From positions 6,403 to 70,402 of the forward strand of contig DAOUKT010000016.1 in NCBI GenBank assembly GCA_034421015.1: a DNA stretch of 64,000 bases, written 5' to 3'. Under the pieces are notes generated by a model that did no database searches, had not been told where the DNA came from, and saw nothing but the letters and a program-made list of their open reading frames with translations. This document shows, piece after piece, positions 1 through 7,867 of the stretch (within the stretch, counting starts at the first letter, position 1; each line of letters begins with the position of its first letter). The position numbers were made by a program, and so were the translations under genes. This stretch comes from DAOUJW01 sp034421015 (GTDB lineage Bacteria; Chloroflexota; Dehalococcoidia; Lucifugimonadales; UBA2985).

Positions 1-1655
1 GTGAGGAAGTCAGACTTGGATGCAAGCAGATCGCCGTCATGAGCATCGTACATCCGTAGCTCGCCATCGCTCATGACCACCAGCAGAGTTTCTCCCCCGT
101 GTCCAATGTGCGCTTGTATGGGCCTGAGGTCATCAGTAGCGGGTATGAATTGTTCCATATACCCGTCTTCCGGTTCCACGATGTACATCCCCACCTCTGA
201 GCCCAGGGCAAAGAAATGGTGCAGGCCGTGGTATCCCCAAACGGAGGTGAGTCGGAAGTCATCTGGTGAGCCGTCCGGAGCGGGAACGAACACATGGCCA
301 TATTCGCCGTCGTGGGCTTCTACGGCCAAGACCCCACCCGCGCAACCGAAGGCTGCCATGTGGCCGTTGCTGGCGTCCCCGTGAAGCTGGTCGCAGCCTG
401 TGGCGCTGTACAGGACGTTGCCTTCCACATCCCGGATGTCAACGCCCACCGGGCGTCGGTACATCTCGGGGTCCGACGCATAGTCCGGGTGCTGAGTTGA
501 AACGGCGAACAGGTCACCCTCCAGCGGGGCGGCCGCTCCGTGCTGAGCGCCTGCGTTGAAGCTCTCCGGAACATAGTCGTCCCCATGCTCCTCCAGCTCA
601 TGCTCGTTTATCAGAACCACCTCGCCTGAGCCGTCGTAGAAGATTGTTGCCCACTCATCACCAACGTACAGGTGCGAGGGATCGTCCCCGCTCAAATCTA
701 TATCCAGGATTTGGATGTCACCCTCGACCAGGTCGAAGTGGTCTCCGTGAGGCTCCATGTATATTCCGCCATCAAATATGTGCGCCAGGTTGGCGTCTGA
801 GGAGACGGCTATTGCGTAGCGGCCGCTTGGGGTGGAGTAGATCCGGCCGGCCCGTGAGCCTACGTCAAAGTGGTCCTGGTCCACGTCTCCGGTTTCCAGG
901 TCTATGACGGAGATTGTTCCCTCCTCCCCGTCACCTATGAGGAGGCGTCCTATTAGATCCCCGTGGTCGTCGTGGTCCGCATCCATGTGATCGTCGTCGT
1001 GATCATCGTGGTCCGCATCCATATGGTCGCCGTCATCATCGTGATCGCCGTGAACGTCGGCGAACTCTAGGGGATCGACACCGTCGCCAAGCGCGATCAG
1101 CTTGGACTCATCTGCGCTGGCGTTGCGCACGAGGTCCTCCAGCCACTCGGTCTCGAGGCCAAGGCCGACGGTAAACACAAGGTCTGCGTCCGCCACCTGG
1201 GCGACGTCTCGAGCTCCCGGCATGAAGCTGTGCGGATCGCTGCCCGGCGGCACCATGTTGAAGACCTCAACCCTGTTCCCGCCTATCACCTCGGCCCAGT
1301 CGGCAACGATGTTGGAGGTTGCCACCAACTGGAGAGGGGAGCTTGGAGGCGCCATAGCGTCCATGGCGGGAGTTGCAGTCGGATCTGCGGTGTCCATGGC
1401 GGGGGTGGCCTGTGGCATTGCAGTGGCCTGTGGCATTGCGGTGGCCTGTGGCATTTCAGTGGCCTGCGGCATCTCAGTTGCCTGTGGCATTGCGGTGGCC
1501 TGTGGCATTGCAGTGGCCTGCGGCGCTTCAGTGGCCGGTGTGGTTTCGTCGTCCGTGCAGGCGACCAGGAAGGTCACGGCGAGAAGTACAAGGCCCAAAG
1601 CCAGTATCTGCGCCGAGCGCCCCAGATGTAATTTGCGACTTAATGTCATCTGCAT
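1..1655 (-). CDS. Zinc ABC-transporter receptor fused to AztD-like beta-propeller (partial)
   Basis: A lipoprotein open from an ATG at 1655 off the left edge of the window (551 codons seen, no stop). Residues 1-33 are a lipoprotein signal ending in LVAC. They are followed by a low-complexity linker of PQAT(A/E)M pentapeptides (about 34-108) and then a cluster-A1/ZnuA-type metal-binding half-domain (about 109-204, starting LQLVATSNIVADW, with the zinc-ligand stretch PPGSDPHSF). A His/Asp-rich segment follows at about 205-234, exactly where ZnuA/AztC carry their His-rich loop. After it, instead of the second half of the receptor, comes a propeller with hallmarks of the zinc chaperone AztD: LIGDGEEGTISVIDLETG, HGDH, AQHGAAAP, CDQLHGDASNGHMAAFGC. 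AztD hands zinc to AztC in the periplasm, so both roles seem to be on one chain. SD GGAGA precedes the ATG. Whether the second receptor lobe follows the propeller lies outside the window. It shares strand with the Fur gene upstream, 141 bp away. Confidence 0.8.
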   Translation of the reverse strand, partial: MQMTLSRKLHLGRSAQILALGLVLLAVTFLVACTDDETTPATEAPQATAMPQATAMPQATEMPQATEMPQATAMPQATAMPQATPAMDTADPTATPAMDAMAPPSSPLQLVATSNIVADWAEVIGGNRVEVFNMVPPGSDPHSFMPGARDVAQVADADLVFTVGLGLETEWLEDLVRNASADESKLIALGDGVDPLEFADVHGDHDDDGDHMDADHDDHDDDHMDADHDDHGDLIGRLLIGDGEEGTISVIDLETGDVDQDHFDVGSRAGRIYSTPSGRYAIAVSSDANLAHIFDGGIYMEPHGDHFDLVEGDIQILDIDLSGDDPSHLYVGDEWATIFYDGSGEVVLINEHELEEHGDDYVPESFNAGAQHGAAAPLEGDLFAVSTQHPDYASDPEMYRRPVGVDIRDVEGNVLYSATGCDQLHGDASNGHMAAFGCAGGVLAVEAHDGEYGHVFVPAPDGSPDDFRLTSVWGYHGLHHFFALGSEVGMYIVEPEDGYMEQFIPATDDLRPIQAHIGHGGETLLVVMSDGELRMYDAHDGDLLASKSDFL

Positions 1656-1796
1656 TCTCAATTCTCCTACTGGTAAAGCTGGTAAATTCTAGCCAAGGTC
1701 AGTTCGAGGCGCCTTCATCAGGCGCCGACGTTGTTGAGAGTGTGTCGCATATGGAGGGCCGTGACACTGGACTTCGGACGGTTGGAACAAGGCGCG

Positions 1797-2252
1797 CTAC
1801 CCTTCCGCGCCGGCCGTACAATCATCACGGGCCACGTACAACTCAACGCGGTGGTCGATGACCTGCCCCGGAAGACCCGCGGCAATGGACCTCAGCAACC
1901 GCTCGATTGCAGTCGACCTGAACTCCTCCACCGCGCCGCATATGACGCAAACAAAGTGGTGGTGATGATGACCGGCCCGGGAGACGCTATACACAGTGGC
2001 CCCGTCCATTGTAGCGAGCCTGCAGACTACCCCCGCCTCAAGAAGAAGCTTGATGGTGCGATACACCGTTGCCCGGCTGACCAGTGGCAGCTCATCGCAG
2101 AGCGCCTCGATGGTGAAGCCCTCATGCTTCTGCGCCAGGAGATCGGCAATCGCCTTCCTGGAATATGTGACCCGGTAGCCCCGGTCCTCCAGAATTTCCA
2201 TGAAGTTTGGGTTTGAAGTCTGCACGTCCATAATGATATGTTGTCCCAGCAC
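1797..2252 (-). CDS. Fur-family metalloregulator (probable Zur)
   Basis: A 151-residue Fur-family repressor: an N-terminal winged helix (RGYRVTYSRKAIADLL, then the recognition-helix stretch SRATVYRTIKLL) and a C-terminal dimerisation/metal domain with the HHHHHFVCVICG signature. The first CxxC structural zinc pair is present (CVIC). The second, normally near the C-terminus, is degenerate (ARDDC only), which is unusual but tolerated in parts of the family. It reads in the same direction as the zinc-receptor/AztD fusion 141 bp downstream, so Zur (zinc) is the most likely specificity; this is inferred from context alone. The 2252 start is GTG; an in-frame ATG at 2231 is an alternative, and neither has a strong Shine-Dalgarno. 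Confidence 0.85.
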   Translation of the reverse strand: MLGQHIIMDVQTSNPNFMEILEDRGYRVTYSRKAIADLLAQKHEGFTIEALCDELPLVSRATVYRTIKLLLEAGVVCRLATMDGATVYSVSRAGHHHHHFVCVICGAVEEFRSTAIERLLRSIAAGLPGQVIDHRVELYVARDDCTAGAEG

Positions 2253-2294
2253 TATGTGTTCTGCTAATTGCTGGCGCTTCCCACAAAGTGAGAT

Positions 2295-2324
2295 AAGATA
2301 TCATGACAATGCAACCGTTGTCAA
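2295..2324 (-). promoter_or_regulatory. Promoter of the Fur gene with overlapping inverted repeat
   Basis: On the minus strand TTGACA (2324-2319) and TATCTT (2300-2295) are 18 bp apart, a good sigma-70 promoter about 45-65 bp upstream of the Fur start. An inverted repeat TGACAA-N8-TTGTCA (2304-2323) overlaps the -35 box and spacer, where an autoregulatory Fur/Zur operator would sit. The promoter is seen directly; its use as an operator is inference. Confidence 0.55.
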
Positions 2325-2774
2325 CTCCAATGCCTGTCACTGAACGTACCTCCACCGTCCACCGCCAGGTGCTGGCCTCCCCGGCAGCGTCTCCGAGGTC
2401 CCGCGCGGCAGGCGGCTTGGACAAGCCCCGACACCCGTCGGGTCCCGGCTCTCCCGTTCAACTGCGCGCGATGTCTTCCACGTTCCCCGCTCTGAGGTCA
2501 CTGGTGGAGACCCATACTCGGCGCACCTGCTTGACAGCCCATGAGAAACACGCTAATCTCCCCCATGTGAACTTTTTAGAGACATAGTATCATAACACCA
2601 ATGCAAGAGTGAGCGACTGAGCCGTCAGTTATGAGATGATATGTCAAGACTTAAGGGCTTGACAACCTTACGAACTAAGGAGGATAGTAGTGCGTTCTGA
2701 CTGAATAGCCAGGAAGTGAAGGCCAGGAATCCATTGTCGAATTATAGCTTGAGTATCGATGCGCGAGGTGAATC
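2325..2774. other. Intergenic region without a supported gene
   Basis: No convincing coding sequence. Short open frames here have no recognisable protein character. The GC-rich part (about 2340-2500) can form hairpins but matches no RNA family I recognise. From about 2590 the sequence becomes AT-richer and holds the probable promoter of the next gene. Confidence 0.5.
2659..2688 (+). promoter_or_regulatory. Probable sigma-70 promoter for the 2775 gene
   Basis: TTGACA (2659-2664) followed after 18 bp by GATAGT (2683-2688), about 85 bp upstream of the small ORF at 2775. The -35 box is perfect and the -10 box is moderate. Confidence 0.4.
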
Positions 2775-2969
2775 ATGGAATTCTATAACGTAAAGACCAG
2801 GCAGAAGGTGGATATACCGGAGAGCGGCCTCAAGAAGCGCACCATGGTGCAGAAGAACGGCAGGCCCACCTATGCCGTTACGGGGGAACAGGACGGCACC
2901 AAGCTGGTCAGATTTGTCAGCAAGCAGCAGTACGATGCCTTGCAAGTGCCTGAGGTTGAGGGCTCCTGA
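2775..2969 (+). CDS. Small conserved-type hypothetical protein
   Basis: A 64-residue soluble, charged protein starting MEFYNVKTRQKVDIP. Its composition (Lys/Val-rich with the stretch DGTKLVRFVSKQQYDAL) is that of a genuine small protein. A Shine-Dalgarno (GAGGTG) sits 6 bases before the ATG. No domain or catalytic motif is recognised. Similar short 'EFYNVKTR' proteins are, as I recall, common in Chloroflexota, but no function is known to me. It lies 9 bp ahead of the next gene and is probably cotranscribed with it. Confidence 0.65.
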   Translation: MEFYNVKTRQKVDIPESGLKKRTMVQKNGRPTYAVTGEQDGTKLVRFVSKQQYDALQVPEVEGS

Positions 2970-2978
2970 GGAGGCACT

Positions 2979-3491
2979 ATGTGGTGGTTCAAACAAGCGG
3001 TACTCCGCCCGACTTTCGCTGACGTCCAGGCGATGCACCCCTGGTTCCTGGACTACGAGCATCTGGAACCGGGGATCAGGGAGTTGGTGTGGACACTGAA
3101 CCAGACCGACCTTGTAGAGACCCTCTCCTCCTGTGAAGGTCACCCGGAGTTGCCGGACTGGTGGGAGGCCACGGGTGGAACGGCTTACGTCCTGTGCCTG
3201 GTGACCAGTCCCAGCGGGTGGGACCGGGTGCTGCATCAGCTGCGGCAGCTGGCCCAGGGCTGGAAGGATGTCCAGTTGATAATAGACGGCGACCTGGAGC
3301 AGTGGCTGGGGTTTCAAGCCACCCATGCCCAACCGGACTCTGTCCGCAACGCCCTGGACCAGGCCATTAGCCAGACCAACGAGTTGATCAAGAGGTACCT
3401 GGACCATGACGTCGTTGCCATAACCTCAGCCCGACACGGGCAGGGGGACCACGCCCGGCAAAATGGACCTCACCGCTTGTTAGAGGATTAA
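2979..3491 (+). CDS. Hypothetical protein with SCEGH motif
   Basis: A 170-residue protein, mostly alpha-helical by composition, with several Trp residues and the motif TLSSCEGHPELPDWWEATGG near residues 50-65. Cys and His in SCEGH could bind a metal or take part in catalysis, but I cannot assign a family. It follows the 2775 gene by 9 bp on the same strand with AGGAGG-like ribosome binding (GAGGAGGCACT before the ATG), suggesting a two-gene unit. Confidence 0.6.
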   Translation: MWWFKQAVLRPTFADVQAMHPWFLDYEHLEPGIRELVWTLNQTDLVETLSSCEGHPELPDWWEATGGTAYVLCLVTSPSGWDRVLHQLRQLAQGWKDVQLIIDGDLEQWLGFQATHAQPDSVRNALDQAISQTNELIKRYLDHDVVAITSARHGQGDHARQNGPHRLLED

Positions 3492-3534
3492 GACAAGGCC
3501 AGGAGAAAGGCCAAGAGATCGACGGAGGTATCCC

Positions 3535-3720
3535 ATGGAAGGACTAACTGCTTACTGCATAGCGCTGCGCAGGATGTGCGAGATTGAGGAACCCCAACTA
3601 GTTACCCTGAAAAATGGTCGTAGGGCGGTACGGGGCCGGGCCAAGGATGCTCCCCAGTACACCGTCTTCCGAATTGTGAGCGACGCTGAGGCGAAGAAGC
3701 TGGAGTCCATGCTCGGTTAA
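3535..3720 (+). CDS. DUF5679-like small protein lacking its cysteine pairs
   Basis: A 61-residue protein. The central part (AYCIALRRMCEIEEPQLV, then TLKNGRRAVRGRA and FRI) aligns by eye with the DUF5679 zinc-ribbon family, which typically reads YCVKCR..., the TxKNGRPATxG core, and CPVCGTKMFRI. Here the second Cys of the first knuckle is displaced and the CPVC knuckle is replaced by AKDAPQYT, so a zinc ribbon cannot form. A Shine-Dalgarno (GGAGGT) lies 6 bases before the ATG. Function unknown. The relationship is inferred from the shared TLKNGR core. Confidence 0.6.
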   Translation: MEGLTAYCIALRRMCEIEEPQLVTLKNGRRAVRGRAKDAPQYTVFRIVSDAEAKKLESMLG

Positions 3721-4167
3721 CAGGACGGGATTCAGGATTGCGGCCAATCCTGGAGACTGATGTGGCGTTGCATCGAAGAGGACACATCTGTTGGACCCGG
3801 GCGGCCGGCTACGCCGGCCGGATGAAGCGTTGGGGCAACGCTCTGCCTGCACCACCAGATTGAAGCTCATGGTGCAGGTTCTTGCTTTTGTCACAAGCAT
3901 GGCGGGTCGACGTGGACGGTAGATGGCACCGTCTTTGAGGTGCGGCTGGGAAGACTGTAATTCTACCAAGGCCCTCGGCCCAAGTGGTATGGCTCAATAG
4001 GGAGCAACGGCGCAACCCGAGGAGCCAGTCCAGCCGACGCGCCAACGGGAAGCCACGGCCCAAGGTTTTCCTGTTCCAAGCCACGCGCACTGAGCCTTCG
4101 CCATTGTCCTGAAATCGCCGGTTGTCGTAAGATGTTGTGTAGAAGAGTGACTTGAGAGGGAGCGCGA
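3721..4167. other. Intergenic region with terminator-like hairpins
   Basis: No supported gene. CCTGCACCA (3846-3854) pairs with TGGTGCAGG (3870-3878) and is followed by a T-rich tract to about 3889, a plausible terminator for the 2775-3720 genes. A second hairpin GGCCGGC-TAC-GCCGGCC lies near 3810-3826. Minus-strand open frames here look like chance readings. Confidence 0.45.
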
Positions 4168-4332
4168 ATGGCGAACGCAGAGACCTCAGCACACGAGCGC
4201 AGGCCCAAGGAAGAGACGGCTCGTCTCGGCGATGAGATCTATCGGCGGGACGTCAAGGCGCAGGTGGAAGTCGGCCACGACGGGGAGTATGAATGCGCCC
4301 TTAAGAAGAGGGATACACGTTTGGGCATTTGA
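4168..4332 (+). pseudogene. Remnant of a small 'GDEIYxRDV..VE..HDG' family protein
   Basis: A 54-codon frame with a good Shine-Dalgarno (GAGAGGGA) and ATG. Residues about 20-42 (ARLGDEIYRRDVKAQVE, then HDGEY) match the start of a widespread small bacterial protein in which this stretch is followed by an acidic segment of the type IDxETGxYEVD. Here the sequence after HDGEY changes to CALKKRDTRLGI and stops, so the conserved C-terminal half is missing. I read it as a truncated or decayed copy. The family similarity is from memory, not from a search. Confidence 0.45.
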
Positions 4333-4401
4333 GAGGCCCAGATACGGAATCCTGTAGCACGTGAGAGAAGGACTGTTATAGGAGATAGAAAGGAAACGCG
4401 C

Positions 4402-5103
4402 TTGGCTACCGATCAATCCAACATAACATTCGATGAATCCCGGGCCGAAGCCATCTACACCGACGCGATGGCACGCATGTACGGTCTCGTCGCGCTGGGC
4501 ATCTTCACGACAGCAGCCGCAATCTGGGCGGTGAAGATGATCGGCATCTACGGGTGGATCCCTGATTTCAAGATAGTTCGCATCTTGGCCCTTATCGTTG
4601 TCATCGTCATCGCAATTGCGTTGCTCAAGGTAGCTAACGAGACCGTCGAGAAGGGACACATCGGACTCGGAGCCGTCATCTACATTGTGTCTACCGGCAT
4701 CTTGGGGATGTTTCTCTCGCCCGTTCTGAATAGCTTCACGACGGGTTCGATTGCCCTGGCCTTCGTTCTCTCAGGTGGAGTGCTCGTGGCGATGGCACTC
4801 ATCGGAGTGACCACCAAGAAGGACATCTCCGTGCCGGGTTCGATCCTGTTGATAGCACTACTTGGCGTGACACTTGTGATTGTCGTCAACCTGCTTTTAC
4901 TGCGCTCCAGCGTCCTGCACATACTCATCAGTGTTACCCTGCTGGCGATCTTCTTGGGGTTGACCGTGTGGGAGTCCAGCAAGATGAAGGCTCTCGCCCA
5001 GGAAGCGGCGACGCGCGGTGACGAGAAGGCGTCGGGGCAAGTGGCTGTCCGTGGCAGCATCGGCTTCTATCTCAACATCACTAACCTGTCCCAACATGGC
5101 TGA
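4402..5103 (+). CDS. Bax inhibitor-1/YccA family membrane protein, C-terminus disrupted
   Basis: A 233-residue integral membrane protein with about seven hydrophobic segments (first TM near residues 28-45), matching the BI-1/YccA (TMBIM) family in size and layout. The start is TTG at 4402 behind AGGAAA. The family ends in a hydrophobic helix of the type YLDxINLF. Here FYLNITNL is followed by SQHG and a stop. Directly after, a second ACCTGT (5103-5108) repeats the one at 5084-5089; skipping the 19 bases between them restores a frame that reads LFPILLGALSSGAPFGRGG and stops at 5162-5164. A 19-bp insertion therefore seems to have truncated the last helix. BI-1 proteins are proton/calcium-leak channels or protease regulators; the role here is unknown. 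Confidence 0.75.
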   Translation: MATDQSNITFDESRAEAIYTDAMARMYGLVALGIFTTAAAIWAVKMIGIYGWIPDFKIVRILALIVVIVIAIALLKVANETVEKGHIGLGAVIYIVSTGILGMFLSPVLNSFTTGSIALAFVLSGGVLVAMALIGVTTKKDISVPGSILLIALLGVTLVIVVNLLLLRSSVLHILISVTLLAIFLGLTVWESSKMKALAQEAATRGDEKASGQVAVRGSIGFYLNITNLSQHG

Positions 5104-5239
5104 CCTGTTCCCCATCCTCCTGGGCGCACTATCTTCTGGTGCTCCATTCGGCAGAGGTGGATGATTACTCTTCTCGGGTCGCCTGCCGGAAAGGGATTTC
5201 TCGACGTTCCCGGCATAGCGTTCACGGTCAGCAAGGCTG

Positions 5240-5893
5240 CTACCCGTCAGTCAGGGGCTTCTCCATGCGCCGGACTTCCTTGGACCGGATTGCCAGTTCC
5301 AGCCATTTGCTCCGCCAGACGCGGGTTGTCTTGAAGCCAAGACGCTCGTACAGTCGAATGGCCCCTGCGTTCTCGCCAACCACCCCCAACGACATTGTGC
5401 CCTTGCCCTCAGCCCTCGCCTTGTCCTCGGCCTGGTCCAGCAGCCGCGTTCCTATGCCCAAACCCCGAGCCGCCGGACTGACGACCAGCGCGTCTACTAT
5501 GAATTCGTCTGGCCGGGCGGTTTGGCTCAAGAGAACAAGATTCAGCACTATCAGAAGAGCGCGCACTGGTGAGAACCTAGTAAACACCGCTGACAGCTTC
5601 AGATGGAAGAACTCTTGGTCCGCAGTCTGGAACATCAGTATACCCAAGAGCTTGTCGTCAGCGATGGCCGTGAAGCAGTGCCCCGTGTTGACGGAGTCAC
5701 TGAACAGCCGGACAAGGTCGTCGGGGTCGCGGAAGCCGATGCGGAACTTCTTGGCGAACGCTTCATAGGCCAGACGGAGGGCGTTCTCAACACAACTGTC
5801 GTCAATGCCTTCTACGATACTAACTTGCAATTCCGTCAATATCCTGCATTCTCCAAGTGGGCTGCTCGCGCTCCTGCTCAACCTGCGGGCCAC
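5240..5893 (-). CDS. GNAT family N-acetyltransferase
   Basis: A GCN5-related acetyltransferase with motif A DALVVSPAARGLGIGTRLLD, the acetyl-CoA pyrophosphate loop, followed by motif B GAIRLYERLGF. It transfers an acetyl group from acetyl-CoA to an unidentified amine. The longest frame starts at GTG 5893, but the first 18 residues look non-native; TTG at 5839 (LTELQVSIVEGI) preceded by GGAG is a likely start. A hydrophobic stretch (ALLIVLNLVLLS) precedes motif A. The gene stands alone, about 100 bp from tRNA-Ala. Confidence 0.75.
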   Translation of the reverse strand: MARRLSRSASSPLGECRILTELQVSIVEGIDDSCVENALRLAYEAFAKKFRIGFRDPDDLVRLFSDSVNTGHCFTAIADDKLLGILMFQTADQEFFHLKLSAVFTRFSPVRALLIVLNLVLLSQTARPDEFIVDALVVSPAARGLGIGTRLLDQAEDKARAEGKGTMSLGVVGENAGAIRLYERLGFKTTRVWRSKWLELAIRSKEVRRMEKPLTDG

Positions 5894-5997
5894 GGCGCTT
5901 CATCTTCACCAGCTGCTCCGCCATGAAGCCGACCCAGGATATCAGCCATCTACAATGATAAGGAGTTATGAATTCAGTACGGCATGGCTGAAAAAAG

Positions 5998-6070
5998 TGG
6001 AGATAGGGGGACTCGAACCCCCAACCTCGGCGATGCGAACGCCGCGCTCTCCCTGTTGAGCTATATCCCC
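5998..6070 (-). tRNA. tRNA-Ala (CGC)
   Basis: A 73-nt cloverleaf: acceptor GGGGATA/TATCTCC, D-stem GCTC/GAGC, anticodon stem CGGCG/CGCCG with loop TTCGCAT (anticodon CGC, reads GCG), T-arm GGGGG-TTCGAGT-CCCCC, discriminator A. CCA is not encoded. Confidence 0.93.
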
Positions 6071-6148
6071 AAGTTGCGGCGGTCCCGGGACCGGGCCTCT
6101 GGATTGTAGCAGTGGCGCTCGCGGACTTCAACCGCCGGCAGGACGCCG

Positions 6149-6349
6149 TCAGCCGACGCTCCCGGCCGCCCTCTCGACGCTCTTGACCCTCTTCTCAAGG
6201 GCCCGGCGCTCAAGCAGCACCCGGCGGCCGCACTGGACGCACCGGATGCCTATGTCCGCGCCCAGACGAATCACCATCCACCTGTAGCTGCCGCATGGGT
6301 GAGGCTTTCGGAGGGTGACCTCGTCTCCCAGGTTCCACTCCATTATCAC
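6149..6349 (-). CDS. DUF951 family protein
   Basis: A 66-residue protein with the DUF951 pattern: GDEVTLRKPHPCGSYRW, then GADIGIRCVQCGRRVLL. The CxxC (CVQC) and the earlier Cys of HPCGS suggest a zinc-binding knuckle and a nucleic-acid role, but no activity is established for the family. The start codon overlaps the pyrF stop (ATGA, 6346-6349), so translation is coupled. DUF951 genes in Firmicutes often lie near parB/ychF; here the partner is pyrF. Confidence 0.85.
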   Translation of the reverse strand: MIMEWNLGDEVTLRKPHPCGSYRWMVIRLGADIGIRCVQCGRRVLLERRALEKRVKSVERAAGSVG

Positions 6350-7167
6350 CGGCGCGCATCCTCCCTGGCCCTGTTGATGGCCTGCCGCAGATCGTCAGCG
6401 GCGCGCCTGGCGGCCTCTGCAAAGTCGCCCGGATCAGCGGAAGCGAAGATTATCCCCCGTGACGAGTTGATGATCAGCCCCTCGCCGGCGGCGTTCATGC
6501 CATACTTCACGGTGTTCTCCAGGTCACCGCCCTGCGCGCCGATGCCCGGTGCCAGTATCACCATGTCCGGGCAGAGGGCGCGAACGGCTTGAAGCTGCTG
6601 CGGGTAGGTGGCCCCCACCACCAGGCCGGCGTTGCCGCCCGTGTTCCACTCCGTTACCTTCAGGGCCACCTCCTCAAAGAGGGGCCGTCTGCCGCCGTCC
6701 CGGCCCACGAGCTGGTCCTGGAAGTCTTCCGAGCCGGGGCCGGACGTGTGGCACAGGACCAGGACGCCCCTGTCGGCGTACTCCAGGAACGGCTCCACCG
6801 AGTCCCTGCCCAGGTAGGGATTGACCGTCGCGGCATCGAAGCCCCACTCGCTGAATATGGCCTTGGCGTAGGCCGCGGCCGTGGAGCCGATGTCCCCGCG
6901 CTTGGCGTCGCAGATGACCGGGACGTCGTCCGGGATGCACTCCAGTGTGCGCTGCAGCGCCTGCAGGCCGGGTATCCCCAGGGCCTCATAGAAGGCAATG
7001 TTGGGCTTGTAGCAGCACACCAGGTCGGAGGTCGCTTCAATGATGGCCTTGTTGAACTCGTGTACGTCCTTGACCGGCAAGCGGGCCGGGTCCGGGTCAA
7101 GCCCCACGCACACAAGGGAGTCGTTCCTTCTGGCGGCAGCGGTCAGCTTGTCTTGAAAGGAGGTCAT
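6346..7167 (-). CDS. pyrF: Orotidine 5'-phosphate decarboxylase (group II)
   Basis: Converts OMP to UMP, the last step of de novo pyrimidine synthesis. The 273-residue TIM barrel has the catalytic DAKRGDIGSTA loop, FVGLDPD-type strand 1 (here VCVGLDPDPARLP), substrate Lys in CCYKPNIAFYEA, and the phosphate-binding IINSSRGIIFA near the C-terminus. Length and motifs fit the mycobacterial-type group II enzyme. The ATG at 7167 is preceded by GGAGG; a longer in-frame extension upstream is not protein-like. DUF951 follows with a 4-bp overlap. Confidence 0.93.
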   Translation of the reverse strand: MTSFQDKLTAAARRNDSLVCVGLDPDPARLPVKDVHEFNKAIIEATSDLVCCYKPNIAFYEALGIPGLQALQRTLECIPDDVPVICDAKRGDIGSTAAAYAKAIFSEWGFDAATVNPYLGRDSVEPFLEYADRGVLVLCHTSGPGSEDFQDQLVGRDGGRRPLFEEVALKVTEWNTGGNAGLVVGATYPQQLQAVRALCPDMVILAPGIGAQGGDLENTVKYGMNAAGEGLIINSSRGIIFASADPGDFAEAARRAADDLRQAINRAREDARR

Positions 7168-7380
7168 GGCTCCTCCGGGAGTCGATACTGTGTCGATAGT
7201 GTAAATGGGCGCAGTCGGGTAAGCAAGTCTGGCCCGCGCCGAACAGGGCAAGGGTCGATACCGACTCACACCCGCGCCCGGCTCTGCGCGGGTCTGAAAT
7301 GAACAATTGGATGGGGGAAAAGAGGCGCAGCTTGTATTAGAATAGGGTTGTATTGGCACAACTCCTGAGGACGGAAGGCT

Positions 7381-7851
7381 ATGACCCCAGCACAGAGACG
7401 AAACCGAAACACCTTCAGCGGCGATACCGGGGCCACGCGGATGAAGGTCTGGATAGCTGTGGCTGCGGCGGTTGGCCTGCTGGTGGGCATTGTGCTCACG
7501 CTGGTGGTCACCACCTCATACAGCCGGGTGACCAACCCGGACGAAGAGGACGTGGCTGCGCCCCTGCGGAGCTTCCTGGAGGCGGCGGCCACGGGCAACG
7601 ACAGCCTCGCAGCCGAACGACTCTACCAGGGCCCGGGCCGTCGGGCCTCCGTCTACAGCCGGGCGGTCTCCGAGGACCCGGACCTCTACTTCGGCTACGC
7701 AGACCTTGAGGTGGACCTCAGCTTCAACAGCAAGGACGCCGGCTACATCCAGGGCAGCATCAACTACCACAACGGAACCAGCAAACCCGTAACGGCGGTG
7801 GTCCGCAAGGGCGAGTCCGGCTGGGGGGTCTACCAGCTCTGGGCGGAGTAG
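7381..7851 (+). CDS. Membrane-anchored hypothetical protein
   Basis: A 156-residue protein: a short basic cytoplasmic tail, one transmembrane helix (about residues 22-44, VWIAVAAAVGLLVGIVLTLV), then an extracytoplasmic domain of about 110 residues. The latter (LRSFLEAAATGNDSLAAERL, then GYIQGSINYHNGTSKPVTAV) resembles the small alpha/beta NTF2-like or DUF4864-like lipoprotein folds that carry a 'tail of a damaged-substrate' domain, but I cannot assign it. GGAAGG precedes the ATG. It is divergent from pyrF and convergent with the next gene. Confidence 0.65.
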   Translation: MTPAQRRNRNTFSGDTGATRMKVWIAVAAAVGLLVGIVLTLVVTTSYSRVTNPDEEDVAAPLRSFLEAAATGNDSLAAERLYQGPGRRASVYSRAVSEDPDLYFGYADLEVDLSFNSKDAGYIQGSINYHNGTSKPVTAVVRKGESGWGVYQLWAE

Positions 7852-7867
7852 ATCCCGGGTCGGCTGC

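Noticed and set aside
2303..2587. 94-codon plus-strand ORF upstream of the Fur gene
   Set aside because: Overlaps the Fur promoter on the other strand; no ribosome site, composition is Pro/Ser/Arg-rich noise.
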